From: Temnothorax longispinosus
Lineage: Eukaryota > Arthropoda > Insecta > Hymenoptera > Formicidae
NCBI RefSeq assembly: GCF_030848805.1
Contig: NC_092366.1
Span: 4,669,724 to 4,733,723, forward strand
DNA: 64,000 nucleotides
Direction of reading: 5' to 3'
Under the pieces are notes generated by a model. The model made no database searches, had not been told where the DNA came from, and was given only the letters and a program-made list of their open reading frames with translations. This document shows positions 38,458 through 49,158 of the stretch, piece after piece. A program made the position numbers and the translations under genes. Every line of letters starts with the position of its first letter. Within the stretch, counting starts at the first letter, position 1.

Positions 38458-39546
38458 TTAGGCGAGCAGAAGAATCAGTAAACTTGCGCCGAGGACCATC
38501 ATGGGGAATATCGCTCGATGTCCGTCGCGACGGGCATCTTGAGAAGCAACATTTTTCACCTCGGTCTCTGAAATTTTTTTTACAATAACGTGAGACCAGC
38601 GAAACGCTCGGTCGAAGTTCGCATCGTTGGAAAATCGGAATAACGCTAAAGAGTCAGCCCTTATAAATGTGCAATGTTTCATAGCAGAATATTTTTTAAA
38701 TAAATAATGACTGTTTAAGGAATCCTAAAAAAATATTTAAAAAATTCTTTAATTTAATCGCTGGGCGATTGTTATACAGGATTTCCGGGTGTCTGTCATC
38801 GGTAGAGAGAAGAAAAAGAGAAGATGCGGCTTTCCTCTCGCCTCGACGCGTCCTCACCGTATTCATAATATTGCGACGGTTCCGTCGGCTCGTCCTCGCA
38901 CTCCTCGGTGGCCGATCTGATCCTCACAGCTTCCTGTCTCTCACGTTCATCGGCCTCACTGTCGAGCGGCACGTAACCGGATCTCGCTACGCGATTCCTG
39001 ACGGCGACCTAGAAAACGCGGCAAAAGTTTCGTCCTTCAACACTAACCATAATCGTAGACCTCGGTGGGTTCCTCGTTCACCGTTTCTTCCTCGTCCTGC
39101 TCCGCGGTCTCCTCGTCGGCGCCCTCGTCGTCGAGCTTGTCTTCCTCGTCGTGCTGATTTTCCTCCTCTTCCTCCTCCTCTTCTTCTTCATCCTCATCTT
39201 CGTCGTTCTTCACAGCTGACGAACGATAAGGTCTGCCCTCGTCGTGCTTATTTCGAGGTCGACGGTGTCTTCGCGCGACGTTGTAGTCGTGGCTGCGGTA
39301 TACCTGCTTGGCCCTGCGCGGATGTTCGAGAAGACGGCGTTGCGACGGCTGCATGAAATCTCCGTAAAACACGGGCTCTATGTATGAAGCGTGTCCGTGG
39401 AAGTTTTTCGTAATTACGGCCGACGCGGGCGATCTCGGAGAGTCCCAATCGACACCATCGCCGGCGGTACGAATGCCCGATAGAATTAAAAGTGTTGATA
39501 AAAGAGCGAACGTGAGCATAGCCTGAGCCTTGTCATTATCGATCAT
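38458..39546 (-). CDS. Secreted acidic protein with C-terminal hydrophobic tail (putative GPI-anchored)
   Basis: Three exons join in frame: 39048-39546, 38858-38986 and 38458-38567, giving 245 residues. The start ATG (MIDNDKAQAMLTFALLSTLL) leads into a hydrophobic signal peptide ending near ILSGIRTAG. A basic region follows (QPSQRRLLEHPRRAKQVYRS, RRHRRPRNKHD), then a long Asp/Glu run and two acidic Tyr-containing motifs, EEPTEVYDYG and DEPTEPSQYYEY. The end is a short hydrophobic segment (FPMMVLGASLLILLLA) directly at the stop, as in GPI-anchored precursors. Acceptors are CGCGTAG (38987) and AAAATTTCAG (38568). Donors are GTTAGT and GTGAGG, both phase 1. If the first donor is not used, the frame stops at once at TAG, so a shorter secreted form is possible. 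AATAAA lies about 105 bp past the stop. I do not recognise the family. Confidence 0.68.
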
Positions 39547-39927
39547 TGGCGACGCGACTGAACATAAACGCAATTAGATCAATTACACGCAATCGAATAT
39601 GTATATACACAGAATCGCGAAATGATCGAAGTAGTTTTGTTACAGATCCATTTGACACGAACAAATATACCATCTCGTCTTGTAGCCATATACAAGTAAC
39701 TAGGACAAAAAAAAAATTGCTCAATAATATTATATTTTATAAAATATATTTTTTAATCTATATTTTGTAATCAAAATTTAAATTCGACAATGAAACCTTC
39801 TTATAAGATGTAATAAAGATAATAATTTTCTTAATACAAAGTATGAGTATACATGTACGCGGTATGTACATTCGATGAATCTAACACTATGTGTCTATAA
39901 GTTTTTTTGTATCCATTGCTCTCGAAT

Positions 39928-41460
39928 TTAAGCAGGATTTCTCTCCAAGAACGTTTTCGTCACAATGTCAGGGCGACACTGACTTAAATCTATGTAATCC
40001 AAGCTGGTGCAGCCAACCACAGGACATCTATAAACGCAAACATAAATCCTGTAGCAACACATCCTGATATTTGGCATCACGCGAAAAACGTACCTAGTGT
40101 TTTTGTTCTTTTTCAACATCGCGACAAGGCTTTCTCTGTCGTACACATGACCACAGACTGCATTTCTCACAGGATCGGTCATTCTGGTCTTCGAGATCGG
40201 ATCAATCACATTTATTTCGCTGCCCGTCAGCCGCAGATCGGCGTCCGTGTCATCCGCTCCGTTATTCGATTCAGCTTTAGTTGCTAGAAGATTCGAAGAT
40301 TGTTAATCTTAGAAAGAAGTATGTAAAAAAAAATCTGATAAACTTTCAGTGATCTGGGATCTCCATTTCGGTTGTTACCTTGAAGCAGGCCTTCAATCTG
40401 ACGATCATACTCCAGCAGCCTGTTGTCTTCCAACGGATTAACTTGGATTTCGATTATAGCCTTTTTATATTCCTATTACAAACAATAGCAAAAGCAAATT
40501 TCGAAAATCACACTAATAACTCTTTGAGTAAAGGCGATTGTTACTTGTGTGATGTGTTTCACGTCTTTTTCCGGCTGCAGCTCAGACACACATTGCATCT
40601 GCTCGCTGATTTTATCCGCAGCCTTTATTCTTGCAAACTCCGTACAGTTCTCTATTAAGACCTCTCTTAACTCCTTCAACTCCTTATGCATTTCCTCCTC
40701 ATCATCATCTGAAACACATATTTCATTTTCTTGTGAGAAAGAGACAAAGTGTCTTAACCTTTAAAAAGCTGCGCTTTCTCTTGAAATGAGATACAAGCAT
40801 AAGAGCATAAGAGAGAAAAGCAAGGGAAACGTAGGAGTGCGGAGAAAAACACTCAGAAGATTCTGACAAAGAAACGAGACATGAAAGTGTCAATTTAGTC
40901 CAGACATGGTCAACCTGCTCACTTGACCATGTCTGATTTAGGCCTAGTTCAACAGTGGCCAGTTAGTCTTTCTAACCTTTGAGGTTAGAAAGAGACAGAG
41001 AGTGAGAGTTAACTACTAGTTAAGCTAACTAGTCGCAAGAGCAGACCAAGACTATTCGATAGGGGATAATAAGAAATAATTATTTCCGGAATATATATAT
41101 ATATATATATAGTAAATGCAGAGGTTAAACGGTTGCCGAGATACACGGCTCAAAATGGGAGGTAGAAATTCCTGAAGTCACAACTTCAACACAAACTTAT
41201 TACTAGATACAATTTATATACAGTTTCTGAATTAAAGCAAGGTTTTAGACAAAAACACTTTTCACAGCGTGCACAACAGAGAAAGACATCGAATTACAAT
41301 TAGAATGATATTAATCCGTCCTTAGAAATTAATTGAAACTTTCGTACCATTCCCTTGTGAGCGTGTTCCTTGGAAACTTACCGCAGTATTTAATAATATT
41401 CCCCGCCGTTTTCACGAAACAATCGTCGAGGTCTTCTATCATTTGCGCGAACTGTGCCAT
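39928..41460 (-). CDS. NSMCE2: E3 SUMO-protein ligase NSE2 (NSMCE2/Mms21 family)
   Basis: Five exons join in frame: 41382-41460, 40545-40708, 40379-40472, 40094-40283 and 39928-40027, giving 208 residues. Homologues are the SUMO E3 subunit of the Smc5/6 complex, acting in nuclear DNA repair and chromosome maintenance. The N-terminal half is helical (MHKELKELREVLIENCTEFA, EYKKAIIEIQVNPLEDNRLL) and would pack on Smc5. The C-terminal SP-RING is visible: DPISKTRMTDPVRNAVCGH and CPVVGC supply Cys156, His158, Cys177 and Cys182, the pattern C-x-H...C-x4-C of the family. Introns are GT..AG, and the last is only 66 bp and splits the SP-RING codon for Arg176. The protein is somewhat shorter than vertebrate NSMCE2. 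It is transcribed divergently from the plus-strand leader at about 41.7 kb. No clear polyadenylation signal was found. Confidence 0.93.
40709..41381 (-). other. Intron 1 of the NSMCE2-like gene with hairpins and a TA repeat
   Basis: A 673-bp intron. It holds a perfect 13-bp-arm hairpin (40901-40913 with 40923-40935, CAGACATGGTCAA / TTGACCATGTCTG). A second hairpin is at 40967-40993 (TCTTTCTAACCT / AGGTTAGAAAGA). A TAACTACTAGTTAAGCTAACTAGT partial palindrome lies near 41010-41034, and a (TA)n run lies near 41092-41111. Confidence 0.75.
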
Positions 41461-43455
41461 TTTCGTACAATTTTATCCTGGTCCCATCAGAGAGAAGAAT
41501 AGAAGAATGACTAATTGGCTCGCGAGTCGAGCCCCCGGATCCGGCCAATCACGTTCCGCCGCTCCGAGCCGCCGACTCGGTGGCGCGGCGTAGCGGCGCG
41601 ACGCAGGCAGCGGCATACCAGACGCCATCGGCCTATCGGCCATACTAGGCGCGACCGTTGAACGTTGAAACAGCGTACCTTCGAAGTCGGCGTGCGATCG
41701 ATCGTTCTTGTCGGTGAGCGGCCTTGCCGTTTGTTTTCTTCGATGTTCGGAGTACCGTTACCTGCGGGAATCATTCGGTCATTCTCCTGGTAAATTTCGG
41801 ACAGTTGTGAAGTGTTTCGTGCTCCGTGGCTCCGTGCTCCGCGCGCCGTGCTCCGTGCTGTGGATGCTGTTTTTCGGAACGCGCTTTTTCCTGCGATTGG
41901 CACTCCTGCTCCTCGTTTTGCGGGAATTATCGACTACGCGCTCAAAAATTCGTAATGTATCAAGTGTCTGTCGGACAGTGTCGGAATGAATGTGCAATGT
42001 CGTGTGAAATTGTGAATCGCTCGAGGCGGAGGACGTCGAGGCGAAGGTACGGCTATTGTGATTACGTGATTTGTGAGTGATTTGTAGTTTCGTTGTGCAT
42101 TCGCGGGCGATAATCGTTCGTCTCGCGGTCTCGTCATATATCTAGCTGGACTCTCGAATATATAATGTCGTGCTTTGACATTATATCTGTTGTGCCGGAA
42201 TTGTAATGCGACCTATCTCCGATTCTTTTCGAAGGGAGAAAAGAGTGACAACGTGAAACCGTATCGAGTGATTCGAGTGATAACACGCGCCGTGATGCAA
42301 CACCCATCAGTTCGTTAATATTTCTTATTTTCCTGTTTTTCGTGCGGCGTGCCGTGTAAGTTAACGATCCGCGACTTCTCGTTGTGTAAAGTATTAATAG
42401 TGCAGTTTTACATCCGCGAGATTTATCGTGCTCGATCCCGTACTGTGTGCGTGCGATATTTAATTTTAATTATATTTTTCATTAATTAACTGCGTGTCTT
42501 TATTAGTCGTCCACTTAATTCGCGCGGTGTCGCGCCAAAGTTATCGACATCTTCGAACATTTCGTCGTCGTTAACGTAACGCGGTGATGAACGCGGAACG
42601 AATCGGGACAATCGGCGTCGCGATTCTTTCAAATTTTCACGAAAAATCAGTGTTAGAAAATGTGAAAATATTTTCGGAAATATCTCATATTTATATAATT
42701 TAATTTTATATTATATCCGCTTTTATACATTACAGAGTAAAGTACTTCCTTCCCGTGGGTACGACCTTGGCGAGGTGGAAAGGCCCTATAGTACCCAGTA
42801 CGAGGATTTTATCCAAGCAAAACTCTCGTTCTGCTTGGATAAAAATCCAAAGACGGGGAAGCTAACGTACCCTCGTCCGCCGATTTAATTGAATGAACGA
42901 ACCGCAGCCGGTTCGTCGCGTTTGCTTCGGGAGTGCCGTTCAAGTAATCGGACTAAAAAACTTTTTTAAACGGGAGTTACAGGGCCGTACAGTATCGCGC
43001 GAGAAAGACTTTTATTGAAATTAGTCCGCGCGCGATTGTAGTTAATTATCCGCGAGTGTTTCTCGCGAGTGTCCTGTGCGGTGAGAGGAGGAGGCCTGAC
43101 GTCCTGAGAGGAGGAGGAGGTCTGAGAGAGACATCGGGCCCCGGCGGAGCAACCTTGGGGTGAGTATCATTTTTTATTTGCACAAAATTAATAGTTTTTC
43201 CTCATTTATTCAGTTTTATTTTGATAAGCTAAAAATAATTAGAAAAAAAGAAATTGTTTAAAATTTTATAGAAATTTATTTTTGTGAATATGTAATAAAT
43301 AAAATAATGTAATAAAAAAATAAATAAATAAAAATGTAAATGAAAAATAGATAATTATATCTCAGTAAATCTAATGCGTAAAATTATGTGTATCTTTTTG
43401 AAACATTAATTATTTTCAGCGCCTCTTTAATTTATATCTTTCGTTTTTGTTACAG
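41461..43455 (+). promoter_or_regulatory. Divergent promoter and 5' leader of an unidentified plus-strand gene
   Basis: CG-dinucleotide-rich sequence starts immediately beyond the NSMCE2 start codon and includes repeated GCTCCGTG units near 41820-41865. A probable noncoding exon spans 42736-43159 (acceptor ATACATTACAG, donor CTTGGG|GTGAGT). It contains a 16-bp-stem hairpin at 42804-42848 and is full of stops, so it would be 5' UTR. Additional possible donors (for example GTAAGT near 42356) make the first exon end ambiguous. The short gap to the NSMCE2 ATG suggests a shared bidirectional promoter. Confidence 0.45.
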
Positions 43456-43474
43456 TATCGTCGCGTAGCTACGT

Positions 43475-43510
43475 ATGGCCGAATTACTCCGCCCGTTGCG
43501 CATCGGATCG
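43475..43510 (+). CDS. First coding exon (isoform A) of an unidentified plus-strand gene, partial
   Basis: The exon 43456-43510 has a strong acceptor (TTTTTGTTACAG) and donor (GGATCG|GTGAGTG). The ATG at 43475 opens 12 codons, MAELLRPLRIGS, ending in phase 0. No continuing exon is recognised between here and the window end apart from the separate aminotransferase gene, so the rest may lie beyond 64 kb. It may also be part of an upstream open frame in a leader. Confidence 0.4.
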
Positions 43511-43844
43511 GTGAGTGACGAATTTTTTATAATAGCAAAATATTTGAAAAGTACAAGATATTTAAGATATTTAACTACAAAAGACGAAAAAGTTGTATCT
43601 TTCGTCTCGCGTTTAATTATCGCGTGAAATTCTTGTTTTCACGCTCATCCGACGCGCGTTCCTTGTCGATGCCGCGCGCGGTTGAAAACGCGCGCGAAAC
43701 AGCCACTATGGGAGGGAAGGGGAGATTCGACTGCGACGATCGCGGCGGTCGCCAGATCAAAAGTGAACAGCTAAAGTGAAAGTGGTTGACCTTTGTCAAC
43801 TCGTTGCTACATTTCGTTCGAATTGAGAGCACACTAAAACGAAC

Positions 43845-43886
43845 ATGTCCGTCGTGCGAGGCGTCACGGTTCTCTTCGTGCTCTCG
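43845..43886 (+). CDS. First coding exon (isoform B) encoding a signal-peptide-like start, partial
   Basis: The ATG at 43845 opens MSVVRGVTVLFVLS, ending at the strong donor CTCTCG|GTAAGTAA in phase 0, the same phase as the exon at 43475. The hydrophobic VTVLFVLS would begin a signal peptide. It is preceded by leader-like sequence with no obvious acceptor, so it could be an alternative promoter's first exon. The downstream gene is unknown. Confidence 0.4.
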
Positions 43887-45439
43887 GTAAGTAATGCCCG
43901 TTCCAAAAGATAAAAAGGAAGATCGGAACAAACGATGGCGAACAAGAGTCAAACACGATACAGTCACGCGAATCGCGACGAGAAATCGCGCTCCGCGAAA
44001 CTTCGAAAACGGAAAAACGCGACGGTATATGGTGTTTCCAATCAAAATCTTCCTCGCGATCGCGCGGTTGTTCCAGTAAGATATATTTCTGCCATATGTT
44101 ATTTCGTGCCACGTATTTCTATTTATTTATATCAATAAATCAGGTCAATCTCGGGAGGAGTGTCGGCGAAAATGGCGCGGCACGAAAATGGCGGAGCTTA
44201 TATCGGATTGTCGCGCGCGCTTTATTCGACGCGCGATTCAATAATCGATATCAATTTTTCCGAGAGCCGTCGACCAATGGCGTGGATTCACGTCACACGC
44301 GCGTGTCCGTTTTAATTACTATATATACTTCTTTCCCCGAATCCGCGCACTTTCGTCGGACGACTTGTTGCACGAGTTCGGCGGAAATTCGTCGTCTTGA
44401 CCATATCGAACCCAGTAGACTGATTGTGAGGATCGGATGTCGTTATCATTATCAAGAAGAAACCGGAAGTTCGTCGACGTGCTCGCCCGCTCCGTTTCTC
44501 GCTTTGCGTTCGTCCCGTTTATTCGAGCTTCGATTTCTTCGTCGTTTCATCTCGCCTAGCGCGACAAATCAGCGAAATTAAGTACGTGCCTTTTCTAATC
44601 CTCAACGACCTTCACTCTCGCGACGACATATATATGTATATACCGCGTTCCGCGCTGGTTAACTTATAACAACTTGTAAAATCAGTTAATCGAAATAATT
44701 ATAACGATTACGCCCATTTCTATCATCAATACAGGTAAACTTGAATTAATCTTATTGGTTTAACTTTATACTATTTATCTTTTTCTAATTCCTCGAAAAA
44801 ATTACAATAATAAGTTGTAGTCGAAGATAGTCAAATTATTTACAAGATAAGAATTATAGAACACGGCTAACGAACAATCAAACAGATTATGTTAATTATT
44901 GGCAATAAGTTAATTCAACTGGCAAAATCACTTATGTCTATTATAGATTAACTTTAATTTTCATTTGACTTATTCTTTATCTTTTTCTAATTCTTCCAAC
45001 TAGATAAAGATGAAAAATAAGTTAAACTGAGATTCAAGTTAATTTACATTGATAGAAATGAACATTATTATTATTAATTTACGAACGATGCGTTGGGTTT
45101 GATTAAAAATAGCGACATCTTGTTTTCGCGAAAATTAACTTTCCCGCCATAACACGGATTACGTAAGCTTTTATCATCGTTCGCGATAATTTGCAGTATT
45201 TGCAAAGCAAAAATATGACGACAATTGTTGCGATAATTTACACTCCAGCCAAATTCGTGAGAATAAGGTAGAGTTCAGTTAAATTCAGTAGAGTTCCGTA
45301 TTCTGAGTTGTACATATGTATCTATAATATTGACATCGTCCAAACTTCAAACATCAATTAAAATAATAATTATCGTGCGCAATTATAATATAACAGGACA
45401 CGATTTATTTTAAGATATTGTGCTTGTGTGCGCCTCTAG
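43887..45439. other. Gap between plus-strand first exons and the aminotransferase gene
   Basis: CG-rich at its start (to about 44600) and AT-rich afterwards. It contains the foldback element at 44718-45065. The 161-codon open frame at 44096-44581 has no recognisable motif and is judged spurious. Confidence 0.5.
44718..45065. mobile_element. Imperfect foldback (MITE-like) element
   Basis: The left end (CATTTCTATCATCAATACAG, then AACTTGAATTAATCTTATTG) is matched in reverse complement by the right end (AGATTCAAGTTAATTTACAT, then TGATAGAAATG). Inner ATCTTTTTCTAATTC motifs also recur. The arms diverge by many substitutions. No coding capacity and no clear target duplication are seen, so the class is undetermined. 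Confidence 0.5.
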
Positions 45440-47447
45440 ATGCTAACGAGAGCTTGTTTCTTGGCGACAAGTAAGACCGCTTCATTCAGTACAGTAAAAA
45501 ATATTAGGAGTATCGCCGGAATGTCGAAGTTTGATTTACCGAATCGTTTGAAGGGCAACGAAAAGTCTGTCTGGTAAGTAAACGTTACTTTATAGTTACA
45601 CATATATTTATTTTTTATACAAATAGCAATAAACAGACTCACGTTGAAACGTATATTACTATGTATCGGTTATTGGTTATGTTTGTTTGGTTAGGGTCGA
45701 ATACATCCAGCTCGCTTTGCAGTACAAGCCACTCAACTTGGGTCAGGGCTTTCCTGACTATCACGCACCGGAAAACGTGACGAATGCCTTGGCTGCTATC
45801 GCCAAAAGTGACAATCCTCTTCTGCAACAGTATACGAGAGGATTTGTAAGTAACGGATATTCCAATATCGTTGTGACTTTCGAATTACCTCACACACTTC
45901 TTATTAATTTGAATAATTTTTTTATAAAACATTAACACAATAATGTTAATGTAATTGTAATTATTATCAGTAACTAGCAATGATAATAATTTTATCTTAT
46001 CTATCCGTTGTATGATGAATTTTGTTACCAATGTAAATATGAATGTTGCAGGGTCATCCAAGATTAGTGAATGCAGTTGCAAAGTTTTACTCCAAGCTTA
46101 TTGACCGTGATTTGGATCCGAACAAGGAAGTGTTGATCACTGCTGGTGCTTACGAAGCTTTATATGCCACTCTGCAAGGTCATACTAATCCTGGAGATGA
46201 GTGGATCATTATTGAACCCTTCTTCGATTGTTACGTACCTATGGTGCAGAGTGCCGGAGGAATACCCAGATACATCGCATTAAAACCGGTAAGAATTTTG
46301 AATAATAAAAGCAAGGAATAAGTATTTTGCATTAGATATATATAATATTACCTTTTCGCAGAAATCTACATCGGGCACGGTCACCTCTGGCGATTGGGTA
46401 TTCGATAGGAAAGAAATGGAAAGTCTCTTCAACGAGAAAACTAAAGGTATCGTCCTCAACACTCCACACAATCCCATAGGAAAAGTTTTTACACTGGACG
46501 AATTACAATTTATTGCTGATCTCGCGAAGAAATGGAACGTGCTTGTGGTTTCTGATGAGGTTTATGAGCATATCGTTTACAAGCCGTACAAGCACATAAG
46601 AATCGGTAAGAATTACCTTACAAAATGAGTCATACGCGATATAGAATCCTTAGAATAACATCTAAAACAAATTTATTATTTTAATTAGCAACATTGCCCG
46701 GCATGTATGAACGTACAATCACGATTGGATCAGCGGGCAAAACGTTCAGCGTTACAGGCTGGAAAATAGGTTGGGCTTATGGACCAGCAAATTTATTGCA
46801 CAATCTGCAAGTTGTACATCAGAACACCGTGTATACCTGTACCACACCGACTCAGGTAACGAATTAAGCAAAATTTGTCTAATTATTCAGTTTATAAACT
46901 TTACTCTGACAAATAAATTAATGAATTACTTGTGTTTTAATTGCAGGAAGCGGTAGCTATCGGATTCGAATTGGAAATGGAACGCTTAGGGGAGCCAGAA
47001 TGTTACTTCCACAGTCTGGCAATGGAATTATTACCGAAACGCGACTTCATGGCTAAATTTCTTCAAGAAGTTGGCATGATACCAACGATACCCGAGGGTG
47101 GATACTTTATGCTTGCTAACTGGTCCGCGTTGGAGAACAAAGTGAAACTGCAGGAGGAGACGGACGAGAACAAGGACTACAGATTCACTAAGTGGATGAC
47201 GAAGAACGTCGGTCTTCAAGGTATTCCTCCTTCGGCGTTTTATGGTCCTGAACATAAAAGTCTAGCGGAAGACTATGTGCGGTACTGTTTTATAAAGGTA
47301 AGCGCGTGCCGACTCGCGAAGGTAAGTGCAATAACTTTGACAGCAAATGACTTCGGCGTTTGTTAAATATCGAATATTGCGTTTTAACAGAAAGACGAAA
47401 ATTTGAAAGCAGCCGCCGATATCTTGAAGAAATGGTCGTCCCAATAA
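45440..47447 (+). CDS. KAT: Kynurenine aminotransferase-like enzyme (kynurenine--oxoglutarate transaminase family)
   Basis: Seven exons join in frame: 45440-45573, 45695-45845, 46052-46288, 46362-46605, 46689-46855, 46947-47297 and 47391-47447, giving 446 residues. The family are class I PLP fold-type I aminotransferases that convert kynurenine to kynurenic acid, often also acting as glutamine transaminase K/cysteine-conjugate beta-lyase. Visible residues are PHNPIGK with Asn211, SDEVY with Asp239 and Tyr242, the Schiff-base lysine Lys273 in SAGKTFSVTGWKIGW, and carboxylate-binding Arg423 in YVRYCFIK. The N-terminus (MLTRACFLATSKTASFSTVK) is Arg/Ser/Thr-rich without acidic residues, like a mitochondrial presequence. 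A second Met at residue 28 (MSKFDLPNRLKG) could give a cytosolic form. All introns are GT..AG with consistent phases. Length matches the family, and it appears intact. KYAT1 versus KYAT3 orthology is not resolved. Confidence 0.95.
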
Positions 47448-47796
47448 TTGAAACTATGCATATGTATATATGTGTACGTATATTCGATGACTATTAATAA
47501 GTGTCTTGCACACTGCACTAATTTTTCGCGTAGCTTTCGTACTGCTCGAATACGTTAGGTGTGTAAAAAGTTCACTTGATACGATTATGAAGGAATTCTA
47601 ATTACGCTGACTTACTGCAATTTTTATACATATCGCCTAGAATCGATGACGAAATGATTTATTCCCGTTATATTTGTGATATTAAATTTATATTCATCTG
47701 GATATATCTGGATATTGTAAATTTTTATATATTTTGACGTGATGTATGGTTCAATTAAGTGGTTTTGTGGTCAGTATGATTGGCAGTAATCGATTG

Positions 47797-47802
47797 AATA
47801 AA
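47797..47802 (+). terminator. Polyadenylation signal of the aminotransferase gene
   Basis: AATAAA, 350 bp downstream of the TAA at 47445, followed by GT/T-rich sequence. It is the only clear canonical hexamer after the gene. Confidence 0.6.
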
Positions 47803-48870
47803 CGATATTGTTGTGAAGATAAATTACAGGTCGGAGTCTCTTCGAAGCCATAGTTTCACATCTCTTGAATCAGCTCCGAATGTTTTACCGCATCTACAAA
47901 GTAAAGACGTTGTTGAAAAAACTGATGTTTTTTATATTTAGATCCTCGGATTCTCAAATTCCTGAGTCCTTTTTCCTCGGACTCTCATTCTTAAGATCCA
48001 GTTCCTCATTCTTAGATCTTGAATTTTTAAATCCTTAGATCTCCGGGTTGATACATCTTAGGATCCTCCGATCCTCATATTTATCCTCATATTCTCATAT
48101 AATCTAATTAGTTGTGTACCTTACCTGAACACTGCTCCGGGAATATATCCAAGATAGTTCGGTATCATTCCGACGTTTTTATGGTAGATCTCAGTGGACT
48201 GAACAAGTAACGGCGGATCAGGATAAAGATCAGTCATTATTCTATATTTTGTACCCTTTCGACAATTTGCGAAACTGTATAATACGTTATCAGATGACGG
48301 GACGATTGATATTTCGGAATATTTGTATCCGTAAGGAATATGAGTCGCGTATCCTTTACAAAGTATATTCAGTATGACGACAAATTATGTTTTTCTTCCA
48401 AAAGTGTCTGGCGTATTTTTTTTAAATTATATTTTACGAAAATATAAATTAAAGTGTCGAACTTTTTGATGTTTTTACATAAATTAATTTATAAGATTAT
48501 AAATTGTTTTAATAAATTTAATATTAACTGATTAAACTTCATACAATTATATTACTGATTGTAAGGTAAACACGATTTTACAATTGGTCGCTTACTTCTC
48601 GCGTTTTCGCGGATGAACGAATACCACACGGGATTTTTGTTGTCTGGAAGTTTCATTTTATTAGATTACTATTATAATCGTTTGGAAACCGAATTTTTGG
48701 GAAACGAGATACGTTTATGAACTGCGAATTATGACATTCAATGACAGAAGGTAAATTTGTCAATTTACAGAAACAATTGAGAATGATACTTCATTAATAT
48801 AGAACATTCAATTACTTTGTCGTTTTGCAATAAATTTGATTTAACAAGTTATAACAAACGTTTACCTTAA

Positions 48871-49014
48871 GGGTCGATTCAGACACAGCCGTGCCGTACC
48901 CGTACCGTATCCGTATCGTTAACATTAGACAAGGATGGAGACAATAGGTATCCTTGTCTAATGTTTCTGTTCCGTACACGGTACGGATACGGCACGGCTG
49001 TGTCTGAATCGACC
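48871..49014. mobile_element. Short MITE with long terminal inverted repeats and TTAA duplication
   Basis: The left end GGGTCGATTCAGACACAGCC and the right end GGCTGTGTCTGAATCGACC are inverted repeats that continue through GTGCCGTA for about 30 bp. TTAA flanks both sides (48867-48870 and 49015-49018). The centre also folds (CAAGGAT...ATCCTTG). The element is 144 bp long with no coding capacity. It is inferred to be a piggyBac-type non-autonomous element, unrelated in sequence to the one at 31480. Confidence 0.8.
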
Positions 49015-49037
49015 TTAATGGTGATAAAAATTTAAAA

Positions 49038-49043
49038 TTTTAT
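49038..49043 (-). terminator. Candidate polyadenylation signal of the CIMIP2-like gene
   Basis: AATAAA on the minus strand, 116 bp after the stop at 49159. A second AATAAA directly abuts the stop at 49153-49158. Which is used cannot be told. Confidence 0.35.
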
Positions 49044-49158
49044 TGATTAAACTGTTTTATATTTACGCAAATATTATTCGACAAATTTAATTTAATTCTT
49101 TTTTATATTTAATTATATTTTATATTTTACACAATTAATATAATTTAGTAATTTTATT

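Larger units (their letters stand above)
47803..49158. other. Intergenic interval between convergent genes
   Basis: It holds a degenerate stretch of GATCCTC/TCTCATTC-like short repeats near 47940-48110 and the TTAA-flanked element at 48871-49014. No coding exon is seen. Confidence 0.6.

Noticed and set aside
44096..44581. 161-codon plus-strand open frame
   Set aside because: Composition is Arg/Ser-rich without motif, and it is not linked by phase to the exons at 43.5-43.9 kb by any good acceptor.
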